From positions 1-64,000 of the forward strand of contig CAYJKJ010000004.1 of NCBI GenBank assembly GCA_964370715.1: 64,000 bases of DNA. Reading direction: 5' to 3'. Shown here piece after piece: positions 25,169-33,675 of this stretch (position 1 is the first letter of the stretch; each line of letters starts with the position of its first letter). The position numbers were made by a program, and so were the translations under genes. The notes under the pieces are model-generated. The model ran no database searches. It was not told the DNA's origin and worked only from the letters and a program-made list of their open reading frames with translations. This DNA is from CAYJAY01 sp964370715 (lineage in GTDB: Bacteria; Bacillota; Clostridia; Oscillospirales; Ruminococcaceae).

Positions 25169-26346
25169 TACTTTACAACCTCTTCTCTATATTGTTCCAT
25201 CGGCATATCGTCACGGTTGGGGTTGTAGTAGTAGTATGACGGTAGCGTTGTCATGCAATGGTCATAACTTATCATGCTTATGGGGCAAACTCGCCAACAT
25301 CCAACGCATTCTTTTCTGGTACACATCGATTCAAAACATTTTATATGGTCGGTGACACGGCGAACTGTGCCAACATACCTTTTGGCGTCTTTTGGTATAG
25401 CGCCGGCGGGACAGGATTTTTGGCAAAGGCGACATCTTGAACAAAACTCTTCGATGTTAAAATCCTTCGGTTTGTCTAGCGGAAGCTCTGCATCGATTAG
25501 AATTGATGCATATTTAAGCCTTGTTCCGATTTCGGGGGTGTGGCAGATGCCATAAGTAGACATATTCCCCATTCCGGCATTAACCGCATGAACGGGGTAT
25601 TTGATAAACCCTTCCCAAGAACGAGCGCGGCAATCATAGCCTTGGCTGCGTATAAAATCTGCGACGGTGTGGATATGTTTTGCGCAACTATAATAGCCAA
25701 AATATGCGGCGGTGTCGTGTTTCGGTTCGGGGTATCTTTGAACGATTTCTTTTGGAACTTCATAACCCAAAATAATAATAGTGTCGAAGATGATGTGGTC
25801 ATCGACCTCAACGGCGATGAAACGACGGTCTACTTTGGTTACGCCGATGCTTTTAAAACCTAGGTTTTTTGCAAAATCTATAATTGATTGTTTAAGCTCT
25901 GTTGGTTCCATCGTTTTGGTTAAAGCAACGGGCGGCAGGCCGATGCCTTCCGCTTCGCTCATTATTCTTTCGAACGAGGTGTGTAGATGATGTTTATATT
26001 CTTGCGGATCGTCCAGCGTTTCGTCCATTGAGGTTCCAAAAAAATTGGGTCGGTTTTTGTTGTTAAAAGCCGGAGGATCAAGCGGTATCGGTTGGTTTTT
26101 AACAAATCGGTCGTATTCCTCAAGATCGACAAAATATAGGTATGGGTTGCTATCGGTGATAGCTTTGCCGGCGTTGTTGAAATATTTATAAAGCCCGTTG
26201 GAATAACTCCAACGCTGTATTCTTGTTTCGTCGTTGGTTTCGTCGTGCATTTTTTTAGCTTGCTGTTTCCAATCCGAAACAACTTTTGAAAAGCTTTCTT
26301 TTTTTTCATCGGCGTAATTATGAAAAACCTTTACATCTTTAGACAT
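25168..26346 (-). CDS. Reductive-dehalogenase/QueG-like 4Fe-4S protein
   Basis: A 392-residue protein with a large N-terminal catalytic-type domain and a C-terminal double-cluster ferredoxin domain: CSRCRLCQKSCP (about 302-313) and CVGCWRVCP (about 347-355), with further cysteines at about 337 and 342. The layout, catalytic domain first and ferredoxin last, fits reductive dehalogenases and, less well, epoxyqueuosine reductase QueG; both hold cobalamin. No Tat signal or membrane anchor is seen, so it would be cytoplasmic. The ATG at 26346 is chosen because GAGGAG lies before it; an upstream in-frame start at 26403 lacks one. Cobalamin binding and the reduced substrate are inferences. Confidence 0.75.
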   Translation of the reverse strand: MSKDVKVFHNYADEKKESFSKVVSDWKQQAKKMHDETNDETRIQRWSYSNGLYKYFNNAGKAITDSNPYLYFVDLEEYDRFVKNQPIPLDPPAFNNKNRPNFFGTSMDETLDDPQEYKHHLHTSFERIMSEAEGIGLPPVALTKTMEPTELKQSIIDFAKNLGFKSIGVTKVDRRFIAVEVDDHIIFDTIIILGYEVPKEIVQRYPEPKHDTAAYFGYYSCAKHIHTVADFIRSQGYDCRARSWEGFIKYPVHAVNAGMGNMSTYGICHTPEIGTRLKYASILIDAELPLDKPKDFNIEEFCSRCRLCQKSCPAGAIPKDAKRYVGTVRRVTDHIKCFESMCTRKECVGCWRVCPISMISYDHCMTTLPSYYYYNPNRDDMPMEQYREEVVK

Positions 26347-26619
26347 TGCAAACTCCTCGCATTGTTGATAAAAATTGATTGAAATAAGCACGAAATATAG
26401 CAAAATTCAATTGATTTCATTATAACATCTTGTGTTGTTTGAGTAAAGGAAATTCAACTGTGCAAAATGAGGATGAAAAAAAGTTTAAATTATTATATAA
26501 TATTGTTCATAATATAAAGCTCATCACAAAGGTTTAGTCAAAAAAATGTATTTTAAGTATCGAAACAAAGACAAAATTTAAACTAAAAAGATCAAGAAAT
26601 AAAAGGGAGAAAAAATAAA

Positions 26620-27336
26620 ATGAACAACGACATGAAGTTATACTACGACTACACCATCTCGCCGCTAGGACAGCTTTTCTACAAGACGGTTTGGCATCAA
26701 CTTTCGGGAATTAGCAACAAGAAGGTTTTGGATTTCGGAAGCGGATTTGGTTTCACGGCGAATTTTTTAGCGCAAAACAACGATGTCACGGCGGTCGAGA
26801 TCGACAATACTATGATTGAACAAAGCGATAAAACGCAAAGTTTTAATCAAATTCATGGCGATATCTCGGCGCTTAAACAGTTTGAAGATGGTTGTTTCGA
26901 CGTTGTGATTTGTCATTTGGTGCTAGAGTTTGTCGAGCAAGCGAGCGAGATTTTGGAGAGGCTTTCCCGTGTGCTTAAAAAAGGCGGTATGTTGTCGGTT
27001 GTTAAACACAACAAAAACGGGCGAATTATCCAATCAATCGTTCAAGATTATGACCTTGAAGAAACAAAGTCGTTGCTAGACGGTGGGTTTTCTTTTTCTA
27101 GCGCTTTCGGCGATATCAAATACTATGAAAACCAAGATATAGTTAGGATGTTAAGCAACAGCTTTGAGATATCGGATGTTTTTGGGGTTAGGGTTGTTGG
27201 AAGTTTGCATAGCCCAAAAATCCAAGCAAACGAAGACTGGGTTTTGAAGATGTTTGAGATTGAAAGTAGATTGATGACGAGACCGGAATTTATTAATATC
27301 GCTTATTTTAATCATGTTTTATTGAGCAAAAATTGA
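26620..27336 (+). CDS. Class I SAM-dependent methyltransferase
   Basis: A 238-residue soluble methyltransferase. VLDFGSGFGFTANFLA (motif I, about 35-50) binds SAM, VEID marks the ribose-binding acidic residue, and FDVVICHLVLEFVEQ (about 92-106) is motif IV of the UbiE/SAM_11 type. It stands alone, preceded by GGGAGA and followed by a terminator. The acceptor cannot be predicted. Confidence 0.85.
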   Translation: MNNDMKLYYDYTISPLGQLFYKTVWHQLSGISNKKVLDFGSGFGFTANFLAQNNDVTAVEIDNTMIEQSDKTQSFNQIHGDISALKQFEDGCFDVVICHLVLEFVEQASEILERLSRVLKKGGMLSVVKHNKNGRIIQSIVQDYDLEETKSLLDGGFSFSSAFGDIKYYENQDIVRMLSNSFEISDVFGVRVVGSLHSPKIQANEDWVLKMFEIESRLMTRPEFINIAYFNHVLLSKN

Positions 27337-27341
27337 ATATA

Positions 27342-27384
27342 AAAAAACAAGGTTAGACGAAAAATCGTTATAGCCTTGTTTTTT
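27342..27384. terminator. Terminator after the methyltransferase gene
   Basis: AAAAAACAAGG (27342-27352) pairs with CCTTGTTTTTT (27374-27384); an inner ACGA/TCGT stem extends it. It separates the convergent methyltransferase and permease genes and can work in both directions. Confidence 0.85.
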
Positions 27385-27399
27385 GCAGTTGTGTTGTTA

Positions 27400-28542
27400 T
27401 TAATGTGAGGTGCAGCAACTTTTTGGCTTTTTGATAAACTGTTTAACAACGCTTTTTATCACTAGCAACCCAAAAACTACCGCTATTGCCACCATATAAA
27501 ACGGCATCTCTTGATGGTGATCGACCAAACTGTCGGGGTTTGAAAGCCCTGTTATGTTAAATACATCTATAATGTAATCGAACAAAAAGCCAAACGCAAT
27601 TGCAGACACCGCCGCTACCGAAAGATATATTGCGACAACTTTTTTTCCAAGCGTATTAACAAGCACCAAAAGAGATGCTATGTTGGTGACAGGTCCTGTG
27701 AACAAAAACACAAACGCCGCACCGGGCGAGATGCCTTTAAGCATTAGCGACACTGCAATTGGTATCGAGGCTGTTGAACATATATACATTGGAATGCCGA
27801 TTATAACCATGAGGAGCATTATTACAATTGGGTTAGAAAAGTTTTCGAAAACACTTGCCGGCAACAGGGTGCTTATAAGCGCCGCTATCAAAAGCCCCAC
27901 CACGAAATGCACCGATATTTCATCTAGGAATTCTCCAAAACCATATGTGAAAGCGATTTTCAGCTTTTTTACAAACGACACGTTTTGTTTGTTTTGTAAA
28001 GGGGCAGAAGAGGAACAACAACTGTCTTGTTGGTGGGTTGCTTCCCCCGAACAACAACATGAACTTTTGGCAACCGGCGAGGGTTCTTCCCCTGAACATC
28101 CGCAACTTGTTTTGGATTGGTTGTAGTTTAAGGTGTCGTTTTTGCACAGTATGTTTGTGACGACGCCCGAAATTATCCCGGAAAAAAATGCCGCTAGCGC
28201 TCGATAAACTGCGAACAAAGGCCCCAACATTCCATAGGTTGCTATGATGCTGTCTATCCCTGTTTGTGGGGTTGAGGTCAAAAAGCTAACAACCGAGCCT
28301 TTAGAGGCGCCGCTTTTGCCAAGATACATAGCGGTAGGCACAACGCCACAAGAGCAAAGAGGAAGCGGAACTCCCAAAACAGAAGCTTTAACAACCGAGC
28401 CGGTTGAGTCTTTGCCGATATGTTTTAGAATAGTTTCTTTTTTTATAAATGCGTGTAGAAGCCCTGTGAAGACAAGCCCAATAACGATATAAAAAGCCAT
28501 GTCGACAAACAGGTGCCATAAATTTTCAAGATATAAAATCAT
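27400..28542 (-). CDS. SO_0444-type permease, probable Zn/Cu efflux transporter
   Basis: A 380-residue integral membrane permease of the DUF318/ArsP-like family, with about eight to ten helices. PLPLCSCGVVPTA (about 55-67) is the family signature in the first half; the second half repeats the motif style in IGIPMYICSTASIPIA. Between the halves lies a soluble, cysteine-rich loop (about 145-185) with clusters CGC, CCC and CC, and a CC pair lies near the C terminus (KSCCTSH); these look like metal-binding sites. It follows an ArsR-family gene after one base, and that regulator has a CzrA-type zinc site, so zinc or a similar divalent metal is the likely cargo. Confidence 0.85.
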   Translation of the reverse strand: MILYLENLWHLFVDMAFYIVIGLVFTGLLHAFIKKETILKHIGKDSTGSVVKASVLGVPLPLCSCGVVPTAMYLGKSGASKGSVVSFLTSTPQTGIDSIIATYGMLGPLFAVYRALAAFFSGIISGVVTNILCKNDTLNYNQSKTSCGCSGEEPSPVAKSSCCCSGEATHQQDSCCSSSAPLQNKQNVSFVKKLKIAFTYGFGEFLDEISVHFVVGLLIAALISTLLPASVFENFSNPIVIMLLMVIIGIPMYICSTASIPIAVSLMLKGISPGAAFVFLFTGPVTNIASLLVLVNTLGKKVVAIYLSVAAVSAIAFGFLFDYIIDVFNITGLSNPDSLVDHHQEMPFYMVAIAVVFGLLVIKSVVKQFIKKPKSCCTSH

Positions 28543-28543
28543 G

Positions 28544-28879
28544 TTATTCCTCCGTATGTTGGATGTGTTTTAATCCGATGCTTAAAATGTCTTGTATATG
28601 CTTGTCGTCAAGGCTATAGTATACGTTGTTTTTTTCTTTTCTAAACTTTATTAGTTTGTTTAGCTTCAACAGCTTTAACTGGTTTGAAACTCTGGGTTGC
28701 GACACGCCGAGCAAAGTTGCAAGATCTTGGACACAGATTTCGTTATGCAACATCGCAAGCAGAATGTTAATTCTTATCGGTTCGCTCAACGCTTTAAAGA
28801 AAAACGACAGGTTTTCCGAGATAGCTTCATCTTCAAGAAGCTTGATAACATTTTCAGGGGTTTTACAACATAGATCCAT
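28544..28879 (-). CDS. ArsR/SmtB-family metal sensor with CzrA-like alpha-5 site
   Basis: A 111-residue winged-helix repressor (VQDLATLLGVSQPRVSNQLKLL is split between the recognition helices near 50-71). The last helix carries Asp92-x-His94-x10-His105-x2-His108, exactly the spacing of the Zn/Co-binding alpha-5 site of CzrA and SmtB. The alpha-3 arsenic/cadmium motif ELCVCDL is reduced to EICVQDL with a single Cys, so soft-metal sensing through that site is unlikely; an N-terminal Cys4-Cys5 pair is present. Bound metal should release it from DNA and switch on the permease encoded one base downstream. A/T-rich dyads upstream (around 28895-28930) are possible operators. Confidence 0.92.
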   Translation of the reverse strand: MDLCCKTPENVIKLLEDEAISENLSFFFKALSEPIRINILLAMLHNEICVQDLATLLGVSQPRVSNQLKLLKLNKLIKFRKEKNNVYYSLDDKHIQDILSIGLKHIQHTEE

Positions 28880-29032
28880 AAACTTATCCTCGTTTTATAA
28901 CTATATCAAGATATGCTTATATTGTAATATAATTATTTACCTTTGTCAACAGAAAAGTTTTACCACCCTACATATAAGGAAATAACAAAAAAGGATATTG
29001 CCGTTTTGTAAGCTAAAGCGTGGCGGTGCGAT

Positions 29033-29059
29033 AAAAAAACGAGAGGGCAAATCCTCTCG
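29033..29059 (-). terminator. Terminator of the PsiE-like gene
   Basis: CGAGAGG (29040-29046) pairs with CCTCTCG (29053-29059). On the minus strand the hairpin is followed by seven Ts. TAAAGCG (29014-29020) can also pair with CGCTTTA (29058-29064). Confidence 0.75.
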
Positions 29060-29073
29060 CTTTAGCGTGTCCT

Positions 29074-29556
29074 TTATTCATCTTTCGCCTGTTTATTTTC
29101 CTGTTCTTTTTCCTTGGTTGCGAAACCTTCGGCGTTTTTGTTTGAGAAAAAAGCTTTAAACAGACCGAGCTTTCCGATATGCGGTTTGTCGAGAGCCGGA
29201 ATAAATAAGTATTTTCTTGTTAAAAACAAGATAGCAACCGCTATGACGTGGAGCAGGATATTTAGCGCCGTTGGATGTTCTATTATCGTTGTTCTAACGA
29301 TAGCTAGCAACATGACTTCGACGGCGGCATCGATAGTGTGGGAGAAAATAAGCTTTGCAAATTCTATGCCGATTATTATGCTCATAGCGTTTTCGAGATA
29401 GTTAAACAACATACCGCTGTCAAACGAGGTCATGCTGAAGCTTTCGACAATAAGGCTGAATATCGAAACTGCGATAACCGAAAGGATAACAAAACCCACT
29501 ATGACCTCTAGCAGAATGGTTGCTTTATACATGAAGTTTTGGATAGTGTATTTCAT
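29074..29556 (-). CDS. PsiE-like small integral membrane protein
   Basis: A 160-residue protein with four hydrophobic segments (about 12-36, 50-66, 72-92, 95-118) and a charged C-terminal tail. The segment YLENAMSIIIGIEFAKL followed by AVEVMLLAIVRTTIIEH and AILFLTRKYLF matches the pattern of the phosphate-starvation-inducible PsiE family, whose molecular function is unknown. It follows a TetR-family gene by 54 bases and is probably co-transcribed with and controlled by it. Confidence 0.7.
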   Translation of the reverse strand: MKYTIQNFMYKATILLEVIVGFVILSVIAVSIFSLIVESFSMTSFDSGMLFNYLENAMSIIIGIEFAKLIFSHTIDAAVEVMLLAIVRTTIIEHPTALNILLHVIAVAILFLTRKYLFIPALDKPHIGKLGLFKAFFSNKNAEGFATKEKEQENKQAKDE

Positions 29557-29610
29557 AATATACTCCTTGAATTTTAAGAATGCACATAACTTTTAAAAGT
29601 TTTCTGCGCT

Positions 29611-30252
29611 TTAAACTTTAAGGTTGTTTAGATATATAAGAATGGTATCTTTGAAAACCTGTTCAAAGTCCGGCGGTTTATATCCGGTTTCGGAAAGTTG
29701 GATCGCTTGTTTTTGAATTTCGGTTTGTTCGCTCATCGGGCAAAGACCGCTAGCAAAACAAAGGCAAAACAGCAGGAATTTAGCGATATCATCTTCTAAG
29801 GTGTCTTTATAAACCTTTTTTAATGAACAGCTTAAACGTTGATGATGAACCATTGCTTGTTGTTTAAAATCTGCCAACGCTTCGACCGAAACGTTTTTTT
29901 CGATGATAGAAAAAAGAACGGTGTATAGATGGATGAATTCGGGTATTTCAACAAAACAACCAGTCAAAGCTTGAGCTATAAATTCGTTGTTGCAGTTGTC
30001 GTTGTTTTTCAGTTTTTCTTCAAAGCAAACGGTGAACTTTTCGAGATAGATGTTTGTTAGTTTAAGCATTATCTCTTCTTTTGTTTTAAAATAGGAATAG
30101 ATTGTCGGCCTTGTGAAGTTTGTTTTTTCCGAAATCTTGCTAAACGTCACCCCCTCGAAGCCAAGCTCTTTATAGATAGAAATGGCAACCGAGATGATAT
30201 CGTTTTCCCTTTGTTCAAACTGTTGTTTGCTTCTTGCTCTTTTGAAATCCAT
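29611..30252 (-). CDS. TetR-family transcriptional regulator
   Basis: A 213-residue repressor. The TetR helix-turn-helix is clear (GFEGVTFSKISEKTNFTRPTIYSYFKTKEEI, about 32-62, quoted here in part: TRPTIYSYFKTKEE). The C-terminal ligand domain is not recognisable. It precedes the PsiE-like gene in the same direction and likely regulates it and itself; an A/T-rich dyad-like stretch with ATTATATCATATTAT lies just upstream of the start. Confidence 0.85.
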   Translation of the reverse strand: MDFKRARSKQQFEQRENDIISVAISIYKELGFEGVTFSKISEKTNFTRPTIYSYFKTKEEIMLKLTNIYLEKFTVCFEEKLKNNDNCNNEFIAQALTGCFVEIPEFIHLYTVLFSIIEKNVSVEALADFKQQAMVHHQRLSCSLKKVYKDTLEDDIAKFLLFCLCFASGLCPMSEQTEIQKQAIQLSETGYKPPDFEQVFKDTILIYLNNLKV

Positions 30253-30440
30253 GAATAATAATCCTTTCGGTATTTAAATGTATTATATCATATTATTTAC
30301 CTTTTGTAGTATATAAAAGCAACACAAACAAGTTTTTTTATGAATATTTATCAATAGAAAACAACAAAAATTCGGAAATTCAACAACAAACAGTTTATTT
30401 TAGATTGATAACAACGAACTGTAGAATGTTTCGATAAAAT

Positions 30441-30465
30441 AAAAAGCCGTTGACTTCGGCTTTTT
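30441..30465 (-). terminator. Terminator of kynU
   Basis: AAAAAGCCG (30441-30449) pairs with CGGCTTTTT (30457-30465). On the minus strand the hairpin ends in a T run. Confidence 0.85.
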
Positions 30466-30488
30466 ATCAAACTAATATTATTACTAAA

Positions 30489-31754
30489 TTAAGCTACGGG
30501 TCCCGTTTCGTTTTTGAATTTTTCATATTCCTTCGTTTCCATTATTGAGGAGATAATTTCAACGACGTTGTAGACATCTTCAAACGAGATATAAAGGGCG
30601 GCGGGGCATAGGCGAATAATGTCGGGATATCGAAAATCCGGAACGACACCTTTGCTTTTTAAAGCGGCATTTATTCGAATAGCATCGCTATGCCTTAAAG
30701 CAACGTGTCCGCCTCTTGATTTTTCGTCTAGCGGATTTGCTATCGAAAAACCATATTTCGTTAGTTTCTCGTTGATGAGTTCCATTAAAAATGAAGTTAG
30801 AGCGAGCGATTTTTTGCGGATATTTTGGATGCCGGCTTGAGCATAGATGTTTAAACTACCTTCGATTGAAACCATCGAAAGAATGGGTTGCGTTCCGGTT
30901 TGCCATGCTCCGGCGTATTCCGAGGATTTGTAATCGAGCAACAGCTCAAACTGGGTTGCTTTGTCGTTTCCGTGCCAACCCAAAAGGCCGGGTTGTTTTT
31001 GGAAATGCTTTTGGTTTATATAAAGCCCGGCTATTGCGCCGGGACCGCCGTTGAGATATTTATAGTTACACCAAACCGCAAAATCGGGGTCGATATCTTT
31101 GAAATCATGGGGAACTGCTCCGATAGAATGGCAAAGGTCGAAGCCGACAAATATGCCTCGTTTTTTTGCTTCGTCGGCGATTTTTTTCATGTCGACTATT
31201 TGGGAGGTTCTATATAAAACAGCGGGCAGGAGAACGATGCAAACATCGTCGGTCATCGCCTCTATAATATCATCTTCGTATATAAAATCGCCGTCACGGC
31301 TTTTGACTGTTTTTAGAGCCGTTTCGGGATCTAGGCCTTTGAGGGAAATCTGGCTTGAAATAGCGTAGCGATCGGTTGGGAAGTTGAGATCGTCGACCAA
31401 TATTTTATAGCGTTCAGCGGTGGGCTTATAAAACGTTGCTATAGCTGAATGGATGTTGAGGGTGGTGTTTGCGCAAACCGTCACCTCATTTGGGTCGGCG
31501 TTGATAAGCGGAGCTAACAGCTTTCCTAGCTTATCTTGGTATGTGAAATATTGTGTTGAGCTATCGGTCCATAGGTCGATTCCGAGAGTTTTCCAATCGT
31601 TTAATGCTTTTAAAACAAGTTGTTCAGAATCCTTTGTGCAAAGCCCCAAAGAATTCCCATCAAAATAAAGAGTGTTTTTTGGAATATAAAAACGATCTTT
31701 AAAAGAGGATAGTTTGTCGGCGTTGTCGAGTTGTCTTGCTTTTTCCAGTAGCAT
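30489..31754 (-). CDS. kynU: Kynureninase
   Basis: PLP enzyme that cleaves kynurenine or 3-hydroxykynurenine to alanine and (hydroxy)anthranilate. At 421 residues it is full length. FDGNSLGL near the N terminus, FPTDRYAI, DLCHSIGAVPHD and especially WCNYKYLNGGPGAIAG, with the Schiff-base Lys232, are diagnostic. The other kynurenine-pathway genes (dioxygenase, formamidase, monooxygenase) are not nearby; the gene is alone between two terminator/promoter regions. In an anaerobe it may use kynurenine taken from the surroundings, with a gain of alanine or anthranilate. That use is inference; the enzyme call is firm. Confidence 0.92.
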   Translation of the reverse strand: MLLEKARQLDNADKLSSFKDRFYIPKNTLYFDGNSLGLCTKDSEQLVLKALNDWKTLGIDLWTDSSTQYFTYQDKLGKLLAPLINADPNEVTVCANTTLNIHSAIATFYKPTAERYKILVDDLNFPTDRYAISSQISLKGLDPETALKTVKSRDGDFIYEDDIIEAMTDDVCIVLLPAVLYRTSQIVDMKKIADEAKKRGIFVGFDLCHSIGAVPHDFKDIDPDFAVWCNYKYLNGGPGAIAGLYINQKHFQKQPGLLGWHGNDKATQFELLLDYKSSEYAGAWQTGTQPILSMVSIEGSLNIYAQAGIQNIRKKSLALTSFLMELINEKLTKYGFSIANPLDEKSRGGHVALRHSDAIRINAALKSKGVVPDFRYPDIIRLCPAALYISFEDVYNVVEIISSIMETKEYEKFKNETGPVA

Positions 31755-31950
31755 AATAATAGCTCCCTACATTATTTTTTGGTGTTAATTTAAAACCACT
31801 CTAGCTATTATACTACAAATTGATAATAAAAACGAGTAGTTATTTTTTTATATTTAATAACATTTTGTTGACTTTTTTATGCTTCAACAATATACTTTAT
31901 TCAAACCTTAATCTAGGGTTGTTTAAATTTTTTAGAAGTAGGTGTTGTTG

Positions 31951-33675
31951 ATGATAAACAAGCGGCTTATAAAAGCGGTTCCCGACGCTTCGCCTCATAT
32001 AGCAAAAAATGTCTTGCTACAGATTGTAGGGCTTTTGGCAAACATAACTTTAATAGTGTCGATTAGTTTGTTTTTAAGGGGGCTAATAGTTGATGGGCAA
32101 GCGTTTAGCTCTGCTGTTCCTTATGTAGTTGTAGTTTTGGTTTGCATCGCCATAAAATCGGGGGCGGTTTATTTTTCGACCATTCAAAGCTACCTTGCCT
32201 CTCGTTCGGTTAAAGCAGTTCTTCGAAACAAGATATATAAAAAGGTTGTTAATCTTGGAAGCCGATACACAAAAAAGCTGAGTTCTGCGGAGCTTTTGCA
32301 GATGTCGGTCGAGGGGGTCGAACAGCTCGAAACATATTTCGGGAATTTTTTGCCGCAATTTTTCTATTCGATGATATCGCCGTTTATCTTGTTTGTGGTC
32401 GTTTCGTTTATCAATTTAAAAGTTGCAATAGTGTTGTTTCTTTGCGTTCCGCTAATTCCTATCTCGATTGTGTTGGTTCAAAAGTTTGCAAAGAAGCTTC
32501 TTTCGAAATATTGGGGAGAATATCTAGGGCTTGGGGATAACTTTTTGGAAAATCTACAAGGACTTAACACCCTCAAAATATATAGCTCCGATCGGTTTAA
32601 GCATAACCAGATGAACAAGCAGGCGGAACGATTTAGAGTTGTCACGATGAAAGTTTTATCGATGCAACTTAATTCCATTATAATAATGGACATAATAGCG
32701 TATGGCGGGGCGGCGCTTGGAATTATTTTGGCGTTGTTTGAGTTTTCAAATGGCAGTATAGACCTTGCGGGGGTATTCGCTATCATTTTGCTTTCGGCTG
32801 AATTCTTTTTGCCGCTTAGGATGCTCGGAAGCTTTTTTCATATAGCGATGAACGGAATTGCTGCTTCAAAAAAGATATTCAACCTTCTTGATTTTGAAGA
32901 GCCAAAAACAAAAACCCAAACGATAACCGACAGCGATATAAAAATTTCGGGGGTCAGCTATTTTTATGAGCAAAAACAGGTGCTTAACAATGTTGATATC
33001 GATATACCAAAAAATAGTTTTATTTCGATAGTTGGAAAAAGCGGTTGCGGAAAATCAACGATTGCCGGAATACTAACGGGAGTTAATGAAAACTATAGCG
33101 GTGATGTTTTAATTGGGGGAAAACAGCTTTCGGAAATCAACAGAGATAACCTTTTGGAAAACGTTACGCTAGTGGCTGCTAACAGCTATATTTTTAAAGG
33201 AACAGTTAAACAAAACCTAGCTATGGCAAGCGAAACAGCAACCGATGAAGATATGTGGGGAGTGCTTGAAAAGGTTAATCTTGCCCGGTTTTTAAAGAGT
33301 GAAAACGGGCTTGAAACGACGTTGCTTGAAAAAGGAAGCAACTTTTCGGGGGGACAATGCCAACGGTTAGCGCTAGCGAGAGCGCTGCTTCATGACAGCG
33401 ATATTTATATTTTCGACGAAGCGACAAGCAACATAGATGTCGAGAGCGAAAACGACATTATCGAGATTATTAAAAATCTGGCAATAACCAAAACGATAGT
33501 TTTAATCTCGCATAGGCTAGCAAACGTTGTTGGCTCGGACATTGTTTTTCTCCTCCAAGACGGAAAGGTTGTAGAAAGCGGAACGCATGAACAACTTCTT
33601 AACATTAAGGGCGACTACAATCAACTTTGGGATGCTCAACAAAGCCTTGAAAACATGGGGGTGAACGCAAGATGA
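31951..33675 (+). CDS. ABC exporter half, CydD-like
   Basis: A 574-residue half-transporter: six membrane helices (residues about 20-310) and an ATPase domain with Walker A GKSGCGKST, signature SGGQCQR and Walker B IYIFDEATS. FLENLQGLNTLKIY in the membrane part resembles the CydD pattern. CydDC exports thiol compounds such as glutathione or cysteine in respiring bacteria; no cydAB oxidase gene is nearby, so the cargo may differ. The ATG at 31951 is preferred because AGG lies eight bases before it; in-frame GTG and TTG codons lie at 31942-31948. It overlaps the next gene by four bases (ATGA), as expected for a heterodimer. Confidence 0.85.
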   Translation: MINKRLIKAVPDASPHIAKNVLLQIVGLLANITLIVSISLFLRGLIVDGQAFSSAVPYVVVVLVCIAIKSGAVYFSTIQSYLASRSVKAVLRNKIYKKVVNLGSRYTKKLSSAELLQMSVEGVEQLETYFGNFLPQFFYSMISPFILFVVVSFINLKVAIVLFLCVPLIPISIVLVQKFAKKLLSKYWGEYLGLGDNFLENLQGLNTLKIYSSDRFKHNQMNKQAERFRVVTMKVLSMQLNSIIIMDIIAYGGAALGIILALFEFSNGSIDLAGVFAIILLSAEFFLPLRMLGSFFHIAMNGIAASKKIFNLLDFEEPKTKTQTITDSDIKISGVSYFYEQKQVLNNVDIDIPKNSFISIVGKSGCGKSTIAGILTGVNENYSGDVLIGGKQLSEINRDNLLENVTLVAANSYIFKGTVKQNLAMASETATDEDMWGVLEKVNLARFLKSENGLETTLLEKGSNFSGGQCQRLALARALLHDSDIYIFDEATSNIDVESENDIIEIIKNLAITKTIVLISHRLANVVGSDIVFLLQDGKVVESGTHEQLLNIKGDYNQLWDAQQSLENMGVNAR

